In this document: in pieces, positions 46,606 through 58,144 of the stretch
Layout: every line of letters starts with the position of its first letter
How positions within the stretch are numbered: position 1 is the first letter of the stretch
Source of the DNA: Chrysopilus asiliformis
Taxonomy: Eukaryota > Arthropoda > Insecta > Diptera > Rhagionidae
DNA length: 64,000 nt
Assembly (NCBI GenBank): GCA_964034945.1
Contig: OZ035963.1
Span: forward strand, 36,580,361 to 36,644,360
Direction of reading: 5' to 3'
Translations under genes and position numbers: made by a program
The notes under the pieces: generated by a model
What the model saw: the letters and a program-made list of their open reading frames with translations, nothing else
What the model was told of the DNA's origin: nothing
The model's database searches: none

Positions 46606-48559
46606 TTACGAGTATAGATATATCAGTCTTCACTGATATGCGACGAATATTTATACGACAATTCTATAAACAATATACAAATTATATTTAAAGCAAAAAA
46701 TTAACAGAGATTTTTTAATTTGAGAATCAAGAAGAGTTCTGCTTGAATCAATCTTCATACCACTTGAAGTTATGTACGATAATACCTTTATAAATATCAA
46801 AGTCCGATAGGACAGCACGTTTCTCTTTCTCCCATCGAAATTAACAAATTTATGTCGATTTTCTCGAAAACGGCGCGTCGTATTGAAAAACTAGTTTCCT
46901 GGAGTTTTCTTTCTCTTTCCGTTTGTATGGAGGACGGGGAAAGGTATTGTCCAAAAAATAAATGTATACAATCAGATGTAAGAGTCACCTGGCATCCTTC
47001 GACTTACGACGTTTCTATGTGATTTCGCGTCGTATATGGAGGCGTCTTAAATCGATGAATGTATTTGACCGATTTCGTCGGACATCTAAATCACTACGTT
47101 ACAAGCTATTCAACAAGAGTCGTTTTTTACCTTGTTGACACGTGACGAAGCATTAATCAGAAAAAAAACAATAATTAAATACCTAAAAGTTAAACCGGTT
47201 TTTTTGAACTTGAACCTGTCGTTTGAATTTGTCAGTTATATTTACTTATAGTCACTTCTGGTTACTTACACCATGAATCATATCAATAGTGATTCATAGT
47301 AAACAATCTTTGTGTTATGAAAATTCATTGGAATGCAATTTTTTGCATCAACTAGTATATTGTAAATCATACGTTTACAAGATCCAAGAGCTGTACAATT
47401 TCATTTGAATGTGAGGTGGACATTTTTTATCTACTGGTGTCTTCTGAGGTCCTCAATGTTTTAAGCAAATTTTTATTCTTCGACTACTGAAGTTCCACGC
47501 ATAGGTTCAGTGTCCGCATATTAAGCTCTGCAGATACTGATCTGTTGAACCAGTTTATCTTCCAGCGATGAAACACCCAGAAACACACCTTTCTTTGGAG
47601 TGCCTTCGGTTAGTTCCAGATCTCGTTGTCGTTGTTGTTTTCTTATTAAATTTCAAATTTTTCTGTCGCTGCTGGTGAGACTCGATTGATTTCAGGTAGG
47701 TATACAAAGTGGACGTATAGGGCATGAATAATTGAATTCGTATAAGACTTATAGTTGCCAGCGTTCTAATAGATTTCCTTAACTTGTATAACGTGACACT
47801 CAGTCACCTATATGGCCTTTTCAACTAATAAAATCGCATCACTTTTGCTTTATTACTCCAATTTACGAATACACTCGTATAGCACTCTTACAACAAAATT
47901 AAAATTAAGAGACATCTACAAACACTGAATATGTTTTCATTTTTAATTCCATTTTTAGATTCTAACGCTGATTTATTTCTAGAAAAATTAATATTAATGC
48001 CGAATTTTCAATGTTTGAATACCAACGAAGAATGTTGCTCACTATTAGAAGGTATAGGAGAATATCGGGTTAGCGAAGATAAGATTTAGAGAATTTGGGG
48101 CTGAGAACTTCAACTAAGTTATGTTTCTTAATATTTTGTTTACATTATGTTTGGCACAATGTATTTTGTCGCGGATCCAGACTTTCATTCAGGGGGGTCA
48201 CGGTAACTTGGATCAATAACCCCCCTCACGGTAACTTGGAACAATAACCACCCTTCTCCCCCCACCCCCTCACGTATTCTTATGCGTATTAAGCGTGTTA
48301 ATAAACATTGTTGCTGAACAAAACTGTCGCGTACACAATATGTTTCTCCAGTTTCTCCATATGAATTTGCGCTCGAAGGAACATTCATATATTTTTGTTC
48401 GAATCTGCTGATTGTGTTTTTGAGTTTTGAGTTGTCGTACCGTTGCTTCGAGCTGCTTCGACCGAACCAAGTGGATTTCCGTATGATCGTGCACCGACGA
48501 AATTAATATTTTAAGGATTATAATTGAGCAGTCGGTCGATTTCCACTATTTCTTGTCTT
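46606..48559. other. intergenic, nothing recognised
   Basis: A short direct repeat CACGGTAACTTGGA occurs twice near 48198-48240. No gene supported. Confidence 0.4.
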
Positions 48560-49495
48560 TGTCGACTTCGAGCGAGCGTTTGACATCCTTAAGCCAGACA
48601 GTATTTGGATTGCATTGCAAAATCTCAGAATCCCGAATCACATCATCTTATTTTTTCGAGAGCTATACGAGTACAGAGCTACTAAAGTTTCCTGAATGCC
48701 TCACTGTGAACTAGTACCTCTGTACTCGTTTTTACCATTTTAGCAGGAGTAAGGCAATGCTGCGTTTTGTTACCCTTCCTTTTTCTTGCAATCTTAGATA
48801 ATGTATTTGAACGCACTAGCATCGAAGCTCTCACTGGAATTCATTGGATACTGAATACCCGCTTGCATGACCTCGCGTATGTAGTTGATGATTGCCTGTT
48901 TTGCTAAAAATTCTCGAGTACAACACTTCGAAAGTTGGACTTAAGCGTAATATAGTGCAGACAAAAATGATGCAAATACGATCTGAATAATTTTGCTACC
49001 TCGGCGCAAAAGTAACTAAAACAGGATGTAGTGAAACAGAAATCCAGAACCACATTAAGAGTTGACGAGCGCCTATTTTGCTTTAGCCAACATATGGAAG
49101 TCGACCTTCATATCAAAAAAATGAAGATCTGTGTTTTTGATGACTCCGTTGTAGGTGTGCTTTTATACGGCTGTGAAATTTGGCGAGCGAAATAACAAAA
49201 CATAGAAGTCCTCTAAACATTTGTCAATAGCTGTCTCCGTCGATTAGGTAGCTTCTGGCCGAATTATGTTTTAAACATTGGATTGCTGCAACTAGCCAAT
49301 CACTGACGTCCGCGTACTGGATACTATGAAAAAATCGCTAAAATAGCACTGGACTGGAACCATCGAGGCAGTCACAGAGCTGCCGGCCGAGTAGTCACAG
49401 AACTGGCCGGTGGAGCTACAAGAGCGGAAAAATCATGGTGACAAGTAAAAGTATGTCATGGAATCGAGAAGTGTGGAAGCTTAAAAGGTACTGAC
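48560..49495 (+). pseudogene. RTE-type LINE reverse transcriptase, heavily decayed
   Basis: Across frames the plus strand gives FERAFDILKPDSIWIALQNL, GVRQC, LHDLAYVDDC (a degraded YADD catalytic box), VVGVLLYGCEIWRAK, FVNSCLRRLG and IALDWNHRGSHRAAGR. This order (FEKAFDS, GVRQGC, YADD, LLYGCETW, RCLRRI, LDWNPQG-RRPGRP) is that of RTE/BovB elements. Many stops and shifts are present. The 3' side stops where a hAT begins at 49499. Confidence 0.85.
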
Positions 49496-49498
49496 ACT

Positions 49499-50362
49499 CA
49501 GTGTTGCCGAACGTAGGGATTTTTCCCTACAGTAGGGAGATTTAACCTAAAATTAAGCGTAGGGAAGTTTTCTCGAAATTCATCTGTTTGTAGGGAAATT
49601 CCAATATTTACAAAAAAAAAAGTTTAGCATTTTTTATACCCGTATGGTGAAACCAAAGGGTATATTAAATTTACCTTACCGTTTGTAACCCCAAGATCCC
49701 GTCATCACACACAAAAACGAATTACCCCAGTGTGTTTAGAATAATAAAAAAAATTGAATTTTGCATGTCCGTCCGTCCGTCTGTCCGTCTGTCCGTCCGT
49801 CCGTCTGTCCGTCTGTCTATCCGTATGTGGCGCGGATTGCGGGCGCACGGATTTAGCTAGAGACTTGAAATTTTACGCAGATTTTAGTAAAACGCAAGGC
49901 TAAGTTCATTCATGGGCAAAAATGGACCATTAGGGGGGGTACCCCCCATACGAACGAAAACGTTTTTTTGTGAATATCTCAAAAACGGTGCATCTTGTCA
50001 AAAAAAGTGCAAGAACAAAAGTTATTTAGGATATGATTCTGCATAAAACTCCCATACATCAAAATCCAATTGGAATAAATTTTCAAAAATCTTATTGAAA
50101 AGTTTGACTTCCAAGTGGAATTTTCACTTAAACTTCGAACAATGCCATATCACCATACGGGTTTTCAATAATTATAGCTTTTGTTATGTTATAAAATATT
50201 TTATATTATATTCCTATATAGTACATTCTTATTCCAAAATTTAAATTTCATCGTTTTTACTGTAGGGAAAAATGTAGGGAAAATGACTCTCCAAGTAGGG
50301 AAAAATCATACGTGTTGTACCTACACACAGGGAATTTTGCTCTTGAACTTTCGGCAACACTG
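49499..50362. mobile_element. hAT-like element CAGTGTTGCCGAA with nested GTCY repeat
   Basis: CAGTGTTGCCGAA begins both ends inverted, and TAGGGAAAAATC motifs recur inside each. Flanking 8-mers do not match, so the TSD is lost or an end has been moved. The GTCY repeat occupies its centre. Confidence 0.65.
49634..50188 (-). repeat. GTCY-type interspersed repeat, copy 2
   Basis: It opens TTATACCCGTATGGTGAAACC and carries a long (GTCC/GTCT) run at 49764-49820, then GCGGATTGCGGGCGCACGG and TTTTGTTATG at the end. Its order mirrors copy 1; it lacks the CCAATCTGGC piece. Confidence 0.78.
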
Positions 50363-50434
50363 AAAACTGTACAAGGAATTTTATAAAATTAATCAGGCCG
50401 AAAAAGCATTTCTATTTTTTGTCTGTGCACTCAG

Positions 50435-50781
50435 TGGTCGCGTTTAGGCGGGACCAGGCCAGTTTAATTGGACCGATTTAGTGCAAAATAGTCCTACATT
50501 TCTATATGCAGTTTCGCATAAGGTTGACGACTATTCATTTCAATATTTTAATAAAACTTCGACAACAGATTTCCATCACCCAGGTAACGCACAAGCATTT
50601 ATGTCAACAATTTTGTTTCGGTCTATAGTCAATTATGCGGTAGTTCAGAACAGGTTAGTTCTTTGTTGTCGGTACGAAAATTCAGACCATTTCGGACCAC
50701 AATGTACTAGTTTGGTTTTAATTTTTGTGCATACCAAACCGGCCCAATTAGACTGGTCTGGTCCCCGCCTAAATCCGACCA
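50435..50781. repeat. MITE with ~42-bp TIRs
   Basis: TGGTCG followed by TTTAGGCGGG and GACCAGRCCAGTNTAATTGG is inverted at the two ends. The two antisense open frames inside are shadows. No clean TSD. Confidence 0.65.
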
Positions 50782-53700
50782 ATATTATAGCTTTTGGGTA
50801 ATTTGGTTTAGCTGATTCCGAATCTAGCAGTGATTTAGCTATATTAGCTCTAGTGTCTGAAATCCACAAGGTGCAACTTGGATTGCATTTCGCGACCTCT
50901 GAATATTAATTAAATTGGTTGAAATTTTACACACATTATTTAATTCATCCCGAAACACGCTGTTGGGCAGTCGGACTACGATATTTTAGAATTTTGATAA
51001 TAAGGACCACCCAACTGTTTGAGGCAACCAAATTATAATTGATTTCTTAAAAAAAATTGAGATTTGGTCCAAATCAATTATTTGTTGGCAGCAACCAAAA
51101 CGTATATGTTTGGCTTAGACGAATATGGTTCTGTCTACTAGTTTTTATTTCTGCAATAAAATTAAACACATGAAAAGTAAATCTTATAATATCAAAATTG
51201 TTGGTCTTATATTTTTGAAACATTTACTATTTAGGGTTAATTTGCAAAACAATTACTGGTTCTTTTTCTAATTATTGTTTCTTTTACACAGTAAGAAATT
51301 ATTCTGGTGCATTTGAAAATTCTGCCTAAAAAATGTTTTCTGAAGTACACCCAAGTACAAAAATTTCTTTTATTCACAGTTTTACTTACTTATTGAATGT
51401 AACCCAATATCCTTTAAATGTGTTTCTTATGCATGTGCATACGCGTCTTTTATTCATTACTCTAACCAAGTATTGTACTCAGAATATCAATTGCCCTTAA
51501 ATTTACCTCGTTGACTATGACGACTGAAGACGCAATCAGTTGAAATATTCTTGGGACTGAAAGGAAATGAATAGAATAATGGTTGCGGTTATGCGACTTT
51601 CAAGAGAGCTATGACTAATGTCTATCTGGCCACATCATAACTTTTCTAGAACTTCGCTAGAACTATAGTAGCATGGTTAGGTATTATACATAATGCAAAT
51701 GAGAATTTTTCTTTAGTCGTTGGTGCAGTTTTCATTTTTGAACAATTTAAAAAATTATGCATCATCGACATCGACAGCGTCAATCAACTTTTGTAGCCAC
51801 TGTTACCTGAGCACCATTAAAAAATTATAAACGTCTTTTGAATACCATTCCACACATGCAAACAATAATGTAAATAATATGCGACATTACTCAAATGCTT
51901 TGTTTATGAATTAACCGAAGCTAAAGGAAGAGTTCTTAAGACTTAAGCCTTCTCTTCAATTATGTGCTGCGGTATGGACAATTTGACTTATTCATCTTAG
52001 GATTGGATACAACAAAAAAAGTAAATAAAATAAAATAACGCATTTAATCTAACACATGAGCATTTGAAATTAAATTTGGGCCCGGTTTTGAACTATTTTG
52101 GCCTTAAGATTTCCGCGTAATTTATGTTGCTTATATGATTTAACAAACTATGCATCTCTTGTCTGTTGAATGGAATTTGTTATTATTCAAATCCGGAACA
52201 TTGACACTTAGCAACTTATTTTGCAAGTCGTATGATTATTTGTTTTTTTCTTCTAACGGCTGATTATTTTCAAAATCTTTTTGGAGTTATTTAAAATGAC
52301 CAAGCAATTAACCTTCACAACTGTGATCATAAATTTGGTTTTCAATATGAGGAAGATTCATTTGAGCTAATGAGGCTTTCGATAAACGCGTTTGTTGTTC
52401 AAATCAAGTATTATTTTTGATTGAGTGTCTGACCACCATACAGGTTATGAGAAAAGAATTGTAGTTGGACGGTTTTAAAGATGACCTCTAAAACTGATAC
52501 GAATGAAATACACAAAAATATGAATTTATTTACGTTTTACAATATTTCTGTCTTAAGAATTATTAATTACTAGAGGCTGCGCCTCTTACCTTCGGCGGCC
52601 TCCCCGTACTGCTCGGCCATCAGCCTAGCATTAAATTTAATTGAGAAATTTAGCATTAAAGGAAATAGGTTCGCGATTTTTTGTTCTTCTTTTGGTTTTT
52701 AACGTAATAATAATATTTTTTATTGTATATTAAAATACTTCCCTAATGGGGCAGGGATGTAGAGTGCTTTTGATGATCTGACTCTAGATCAAGCAAAGTC
52801 CCAATTGACCAATGTTGGAATTTTTGTTCCGTGGCCAAATGTACGACGCAATTTTCCTTTGTAAACTTTGAGATTATTATGTACCATAATTCATGGTACG
52901 AAAAAGCGTCAATATACATTGTTCACTGCACCGAGCTACTTATCTCAATTTCATTGTTCCCTCCACAGAAGAGGGGCCTTCAGAATTACGGTTTCTGTCC
53001 AACGTCATCATGAGATTAGAACTACAACCTAAAATATAGTGGCGTGTAACATTATGCGCATCTCTTTTACAAAGCACAAAAATATGTAAAAAGCAAATCA
53101 AAAATTTCCAATTTCTTCAATACGATATTTGAAATTTAAAGAGCGTTGGTATACTAGGCAGACAGAATATATTTTTCATAGATTTATTTTTCCATTTGGA
53201 ATTTGCATTTTCGGTCGCCTTTTCATTTTATACGACATTGTCGCGCTTGGAAAAAATATCAACTTGTTAAAAAAATGTATTAAAAAAAATATAATTAAAA
53301 TATCAACGGCAGCTAGAAATGCACTGATATCAACCGACTGGCGAGTGATCTGTTATTCGTCATGCTGGAGCAGCGATTTATCGTCTGCGTCTGGTTGTCA
53401 GGTCAACAACAGAAGTGTAGCAGTTGTTCTGATGAGGCACTTCGGGCCGAAACTTGACTGACGCTTCCTTTACAATTTTCCCTTCATTTGTTTCAATTGA
53501 ATTAAAAATTTCAAAATATTCAATCATTCGCTAGGATAAATCCGGTACAAATGAATCGAAAATTCGTTTCAAGAGAAGGAAATATTATTCAAAAATATTG
53601 TTTCAAGATATTTGAAATTAATTCAATTCATATCTCGTTCGTGTTATTGCAGTCGATGCAAAACATAAAAAGTAAAAAAGAGAAGGCAAAAAAAGTCATA

Positions 53701-54542
53701 AATATCGGGTAAAACCTTTTCCAAAGCCTTAACAATTATTTTTTTTGTAAAAATTAGTGACTTTTGTCGAGTAAATTTAGTCTTCGCTATTTTAAATTCG
53801 AAGATATCAGAAAAATATCATAGCTTTTCAGTAATGAAATCTGCCATGAGTTTTATATCGTGTTTTTTCGCCATTAACTCGGGCTCTGATTGGTCAATGA
53901 AAAAATCAGAAGATAAAAAATCAGGAGATAAAAAATCAGCAATTCGCAAATGGAGAGGCCCGGGAGAACACTAAAATTTTAAAAATCGACGATACCTTGT
54001 AGTGAGGTTTATTAAGTGGCCACATTTTGTTATGACGACTTTTGACTATTTTTGGCTCTTCGGTCTGACAACACTGAGCTGGAGTGGAAAAATCGACTAC
54101 GTTGATTTCACCGTTCGTTTAGTTTCGGTTTTTAAGGTGCTGATTGTCTTGTATGCGTGCATACGCATAATAAGGCCAAAAATCGAAAAATTGCATACTT
54201 TTGCTAGATCACAAAAGACTCTAAATATAATGGTTGCCGATAAAAATAACGTGTTCCTGATTTTTTGACTTTATTTCACAAGTTTCATCAAAATCCGAGG
54301 TGGCCATTTCGCGATCTAATCACGAAAATGTAATTTAATGTTCATAGAATCAACGATAAAAATACAGGAGCCAAACCAATTTCTTTTCAATTGCAGCAAA
54401 CTGACAAGCGATTAATCGAAGAATTACTAACAGTATGCGCGTTTGAAAACAACAATATATCGATCAAACATAAAACGTTCACCTTGAACCCTGCTCGATG
54501 CTCGAACCTCGAACCCCCGACTTCGATCAAGTAATTGCCCGA
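50782..54542. other. intergenic, no gene recognised
   Basis: About 3.7 kb without a supported gene or bounded repeat. A GC-rich hairpin word AGAGGCTGCGCCTCT sits at 52572-52586, followed by CGGCGGCC. The open frame at 53129-53461 has no motif. Confidence 0.4.
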
Positions 54543-54554
54543 TCAAAATCACTT

Positions 54555-55203
54555 GGTTGGTTGGTTGGTTTGATAGGAGGGGGGTTCACCAGGGAACCCC
54601 ACGCACGCAGGCCTCAAGTTGGGCCCATTGTACACCTCCGATGTCCCTCGCTGGAGCAGATTGAGCTCAAGTACGGTTGTTTAGCCATCCCGCCAGTGCT
54701 ATATATTTCCGAATCGGCTCCCAGCCCTGAGTTCCTGCCTCATGGAGTTTCTCTAGAAAGGGATAGCCGAAGCATTTGACGCGAGTACGGGTTAAGGCTG
54801 GACAGTGACACAAGAAATGCTCCACCGTTTCCTGCTCTTCTCCGCAGCCCCTGCATTGTGGATTATCCACCAGCCTCATCTTGAAAGCGTGATCCTTCAG
54901 GAGGGAGTGCCCAGTTAGAATCCAAGTCGTTAGACGAAGGGGATTCCGTTCCAGATTTAAGAGGCTCTTAGTAAGGTTTGCATTTAAGCCACCCCATAAT
55001 TCCTTTGTTGTAGTGCCGATCTGACACATGGACCAAAGTTGTTGGTTCTCCTGATTCGCCCACTGCTTAAGATGCAGTTTGAGGGTTTGAATCGGAAACC
55101 CAACAGAAATGGGTTGAATGTCCATACATGTACCCTTACGAGCAAGTTCATCTGCCTTCTCATTTCCAGGAATATTACTATGCCCAGGAACCCAAACCAT
55201 TTT
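54555..55203 (-). mobile_element. 5'-truncated LINE with 12-bp TSD
   Basis: The unit is flanked by TCAAAATCACTT on both sides. On the minus strand it ends with a CCAACCAACCAACCAA tail next to the duplication, as in I-clade LINEs that end in short tandem repeats rather than poly(A). Only the RNase H end and the 3' untranslated part are present, the usual result of incomplete reverse transcription. Confidence 0.9.
54667..55200 (-). CDS. LINE ORF2 C-terminal fragment: RNase H end and CCHC motif
   Basis: An open frame of 177 residues starts inside the RNase H domain (VWVPGHSNIPGNEKADELAR), the region of its last catalytic His and Asp. Residues ~120-145 hold C-x2-C-x8-H-x4-C (CRGCGEEQETVEHFLCHC), the zinc-knuckle-like motif found after RNase H in I, R1 and Jockey-group LINEs. 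No stop or shift is present, in keeping with a young insertion. The apparent start methionine is only where the 5' truncation falls; the piece has no promoter or complete domain and should not be functional. Relation to the RNase H fragment at 36567 is not clear. Confidence 0.88.
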   Translation of the reverse strand: MVWVPGHSNIPGNEKADELARKGTCMDIQPISVGFPIQTLKLHLKQWANQENQQLWSMCQIGTTTKELWGGLNANLTKSLLNLERNPLRLTTWILTGHSLLKDHAFKMRLVDNPQCRGCGEEQETVEHFLCHCPALTRTRVKCFGYPFLEKLHEAGTQGWEPIRKYIALAGWLNNRT

Positions 55204-55215
55204 TCAAAATCACTT

Positions 55216-56209
55216 ACAATTCAAATAAAGTAATGGCCAATTGAATCACAAAAAAATTAACCTGATTTTGACTCATCCTAAATGACATTGTCCTACGACG
55301 ATAGTTAAAACTAAAACAAACAAAAAAAGGGAAAACTAACCGATTTTTATAAAAATTATTCTTTGACTGAAAACAGATTTCAAATAAACTATACAGTAAA
55401 AAAAAAGAAGAAAACCAGTAGGGGAGTGAAATTCAATTTCAAGCCATCGTCTAACTGCCAATGTACATATAGTTGAAATTCAGAAACAATTTAAGCATCA
55501 TGGGGTGGAATACCTCAGGAACAGAAGAATTTTAATTGCAGTTAAATTCAATAATTTTGGTTGTTTTTACAAACAATTTCTAGTGTTGGTTAGTGTAATT
55601 AAGGTAACTACAAATAAAAGGGAAAGGTAAAGGTTCTTTTAATCGCTAAATGTCGTTGCTAGGGCAGATCACATGTGGACAAGGTGTAAAATTAATACAC
55701 GTGGATCATAGTATTGTGACACACTAAAAGTGCGAAAAAGTGGTATTAACTTAAAAATGCGGGACCACTTATTTAAATTTATTCTTTTTCGTTCTCCCCT
55801 AACGAGACATGGACCCAAGGATGTTGCCCCCGTTTTGATCTGCTGCTAATTATGGATGGGCGGCCTTGATATTTTTCGTCTTATTAGTCGTTTTGCGATA
55901 ATTCATTGTGTTACCCGTTCTAAAGTACATCTTGGAAAATTCAACAGTGGCATCAATTTTTTTTTGTCTTAAATTATTGTCCTAAGTCATCTTAGCTGAA
56001 AAGATCATCGAGCCGAGATAATTTTTATTTTTGAGCGATCGAGTAAAGTAGCCAAAGAATACAGCTTTTTTTGTAAAATTTCCGCTTTAAAGTTTATACT
56101 GTTTTACAGTTATTTTAATTAACCAAGAAAAAGAAAAGCTAAGGAATCCTTGAGGACCTTCTGTGTGCACATAGCAGTTGCTCGCTGTAAGTCTAAGTTA
56201 TAAGCAATT
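55216..56209. other. intergenic, nothing recognised
   Basis: No supported feature. Confidence 0.4.
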
Positions 56210-56592
56210 AATGGGCCGTATTCTGTAATTTTCCACAAAATTATATTTTATATTATGTTATGATGATAAAATTTTCTCTTCATAAAATGAAAATAAAATT
56301 TTACAAAAAATCGTATTCTGTAAGGGTTGAATAAAATAATTTTATCGTTCATTTTACGAACCTTTAACATAAAAGATTTAGTACATTTCGGTGTGAATTC
56401 TATTACTTTTTGAACAGCTGGTCGAGTGACAGTCAAAAAAATTCAAAGTTTCGTTTGCTTTAAAGATTTTTTTTGCTGAGAAAGCTAAATAATTCGACTA
56501 AATGTCAAACAAAAATTATACCAACATCCATTTTCTACTTTGTTTTTGTTGTTGACCGTTATTTTATAATTATTTTTGTGATTGTATAACTA

Positions 56593-56875
56593 GGCTTTTC
56601 GGTCGAAATTTATATTAAAATAAAAACGCCGGTTTTTAACTTTTTTACCGCTCTAGGTTTCGGTAAATTTATTTCACCATCTTCAGGAGCTATATAGTTA
56701 AGTGATACACTTTAAAATATTTAACATTTTATGAACAGAAATAAACAGTTTACCGAAACATTTTATTGTTAGTTAAATGGTCAAGGTCTGAACACTAATA
56801 CGAAATATTTCGTAGAGTAGCAAAAAAGTTAAAAACCAGCGTTTTTATTTTAGTATAAATTTCGACTGAAAAGCC
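56593..56875. repeat. MITE with ~55-bp TIRs, TA flanks
   Basis: GGCTTTTCGGTCGAAATTTA begins the left end; the right end mirrors it, with TAAAATAAAAACGC and TTTTTAACTTTTTT further in. TA on both sides fits Tc1/mariner-type mobilisation. Confidence 0.75.
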
Positions 56876-56877
56876 TA

Positions 56878-57327
56878 GTCACAAAAATCCATTTTTTACA
56901 TATCAACGTAATCCTTACAGGACCTTTCATTAGAGTTATTGAAATTGAAACGCTGGATTCGTAATCAGCGACCCCGAAAAGCCCTTAATGTAATTTTTTT
57001 CGAGAAAAATTAGAAAAAAGAAATTTTTGTTATTCTTACAGGATCTCCCGTTTAGAATTTTGAAATTCCAACATCCAACTCGTGGTCAGCGATCACGAAA
57101 ACCCCCTAAAGCCAGTTTTTCGGAGACAAAATGAGAAAAAGGACATTTGCGTTATCCTCACAGGACCTTCCGTTTCGAATTTTTAAGATCTAACATAGCT
57201 AAAAACCTACTCCTAGCAACGAAAATCATTTTGCAAAAAACCGCGTAAAAATCGGTCTAGTAGTTTTTGAGTTTTAGAATCTCAAACAGACAGACAGACA
57301 ACAGCCAAACATCCATTTTTATATAGA
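56878..57327 (-). mobile_element. Helitron-like nonautonomous repeat, copy 2
   Basis: Reversed, it begins TCTATATAAAAATGG after an A, has a GTCTGTCTGTCTGTTTGAG run and ACTAGACCGATTTTTACGCG, and three ~115-bp units with GGTCCTGTAAGGAT. The A|TC start fits Helitron insertion between A and T. The CTAG end is placed only tentatively beside the adjacent MITE. Confidence 0.62.
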
Positions 57328-57572
57328 TTTGAAATTTCACTCGTGAAACGTCACACTTCAAATGTCAAATGGCATAAAAGATGATAAAATGATTATAAAA
57401 GGTACTACCTAGGAGCTTTTATATTATGAGTCATAACAGGAAAAATTTTATGTTATAGCGCGTAACATAAAATGAAATTGTACTTACAGAATACCAATCG
57501 AGGTAATTATGTTATTTTAAGACATAACATAACATAAAATGGAAAAATTTTCGTTATAGAATACGGCCCAAT

Positions 57573-58142
57573 ATTTCATTATACTTCAGCATAAATGAGA
57601 GGTGGAAAGAGGAAAATTTCTCCCCTTTTAATACACTAGGAAATTTTAATGTCTTGCTAACTCCAACGTCACGAAATACGTCACGAAATGTATGAGTTGT
57701 TTTTAATCAAATTTGTTTAATTTTGTGCTGTGATTGATTCTGGTAAAATTTTATCTGTTTCAGATATGTTTATTTATATTTTAAGGTTCTAAAAAATGTG
57801 CTTAGATCGACGTTGGTGCTAAAAAGATGCATTTTCTACGGGTAAGTAAATATTTATTCGGGTTTTTGTGATTGTTTACGTTCATAAATTTTTGAGTGAA
57901 TATTTTTATTTTGCAGATTTTTATTAAATAATTTTAATCTCTTCCAGCATAGAACTACTGTTGACTCACAAACTATCAAAAGCGGAATAAGGTGTCAGGA
58001 AAAACATCTCCAAATTATGCCGAGTTGCCGAAACACAAAATTATATCAACCTACGTATATCCATCATACAGACTGACAGGAAAACAAACGCACGTCATTA
58101 AGATTTAATTAATCTTGCTAAGAAAATATTTTTTCAAAAATA
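57573..58142. other. intergenic, nothing recognised
   Basis: No supported feature. Confidence 0.4.
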
Positions 58143-58144
58143 TA

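Larger units (their letters stand above)
56213..57569. mobile_element. TIR element GGGCCGTATTCT, AAT flanks, with nested repeats
   Basis: GGGCCGTATTCTRTAA begins both ends inverted, and TTTATGTTATG-type motifs fill each subterminal part. AAT flanks both sides. The interior consists of a TA-flanked MITE and a Helitron-like copy. No transposase. Confidence 0.7.

Noticed and set aside
50481..50869. Two antisense open frames around 50.5-50.9 kb
   Set aside because: They fall within a MITE with inverted ends and have no motif.
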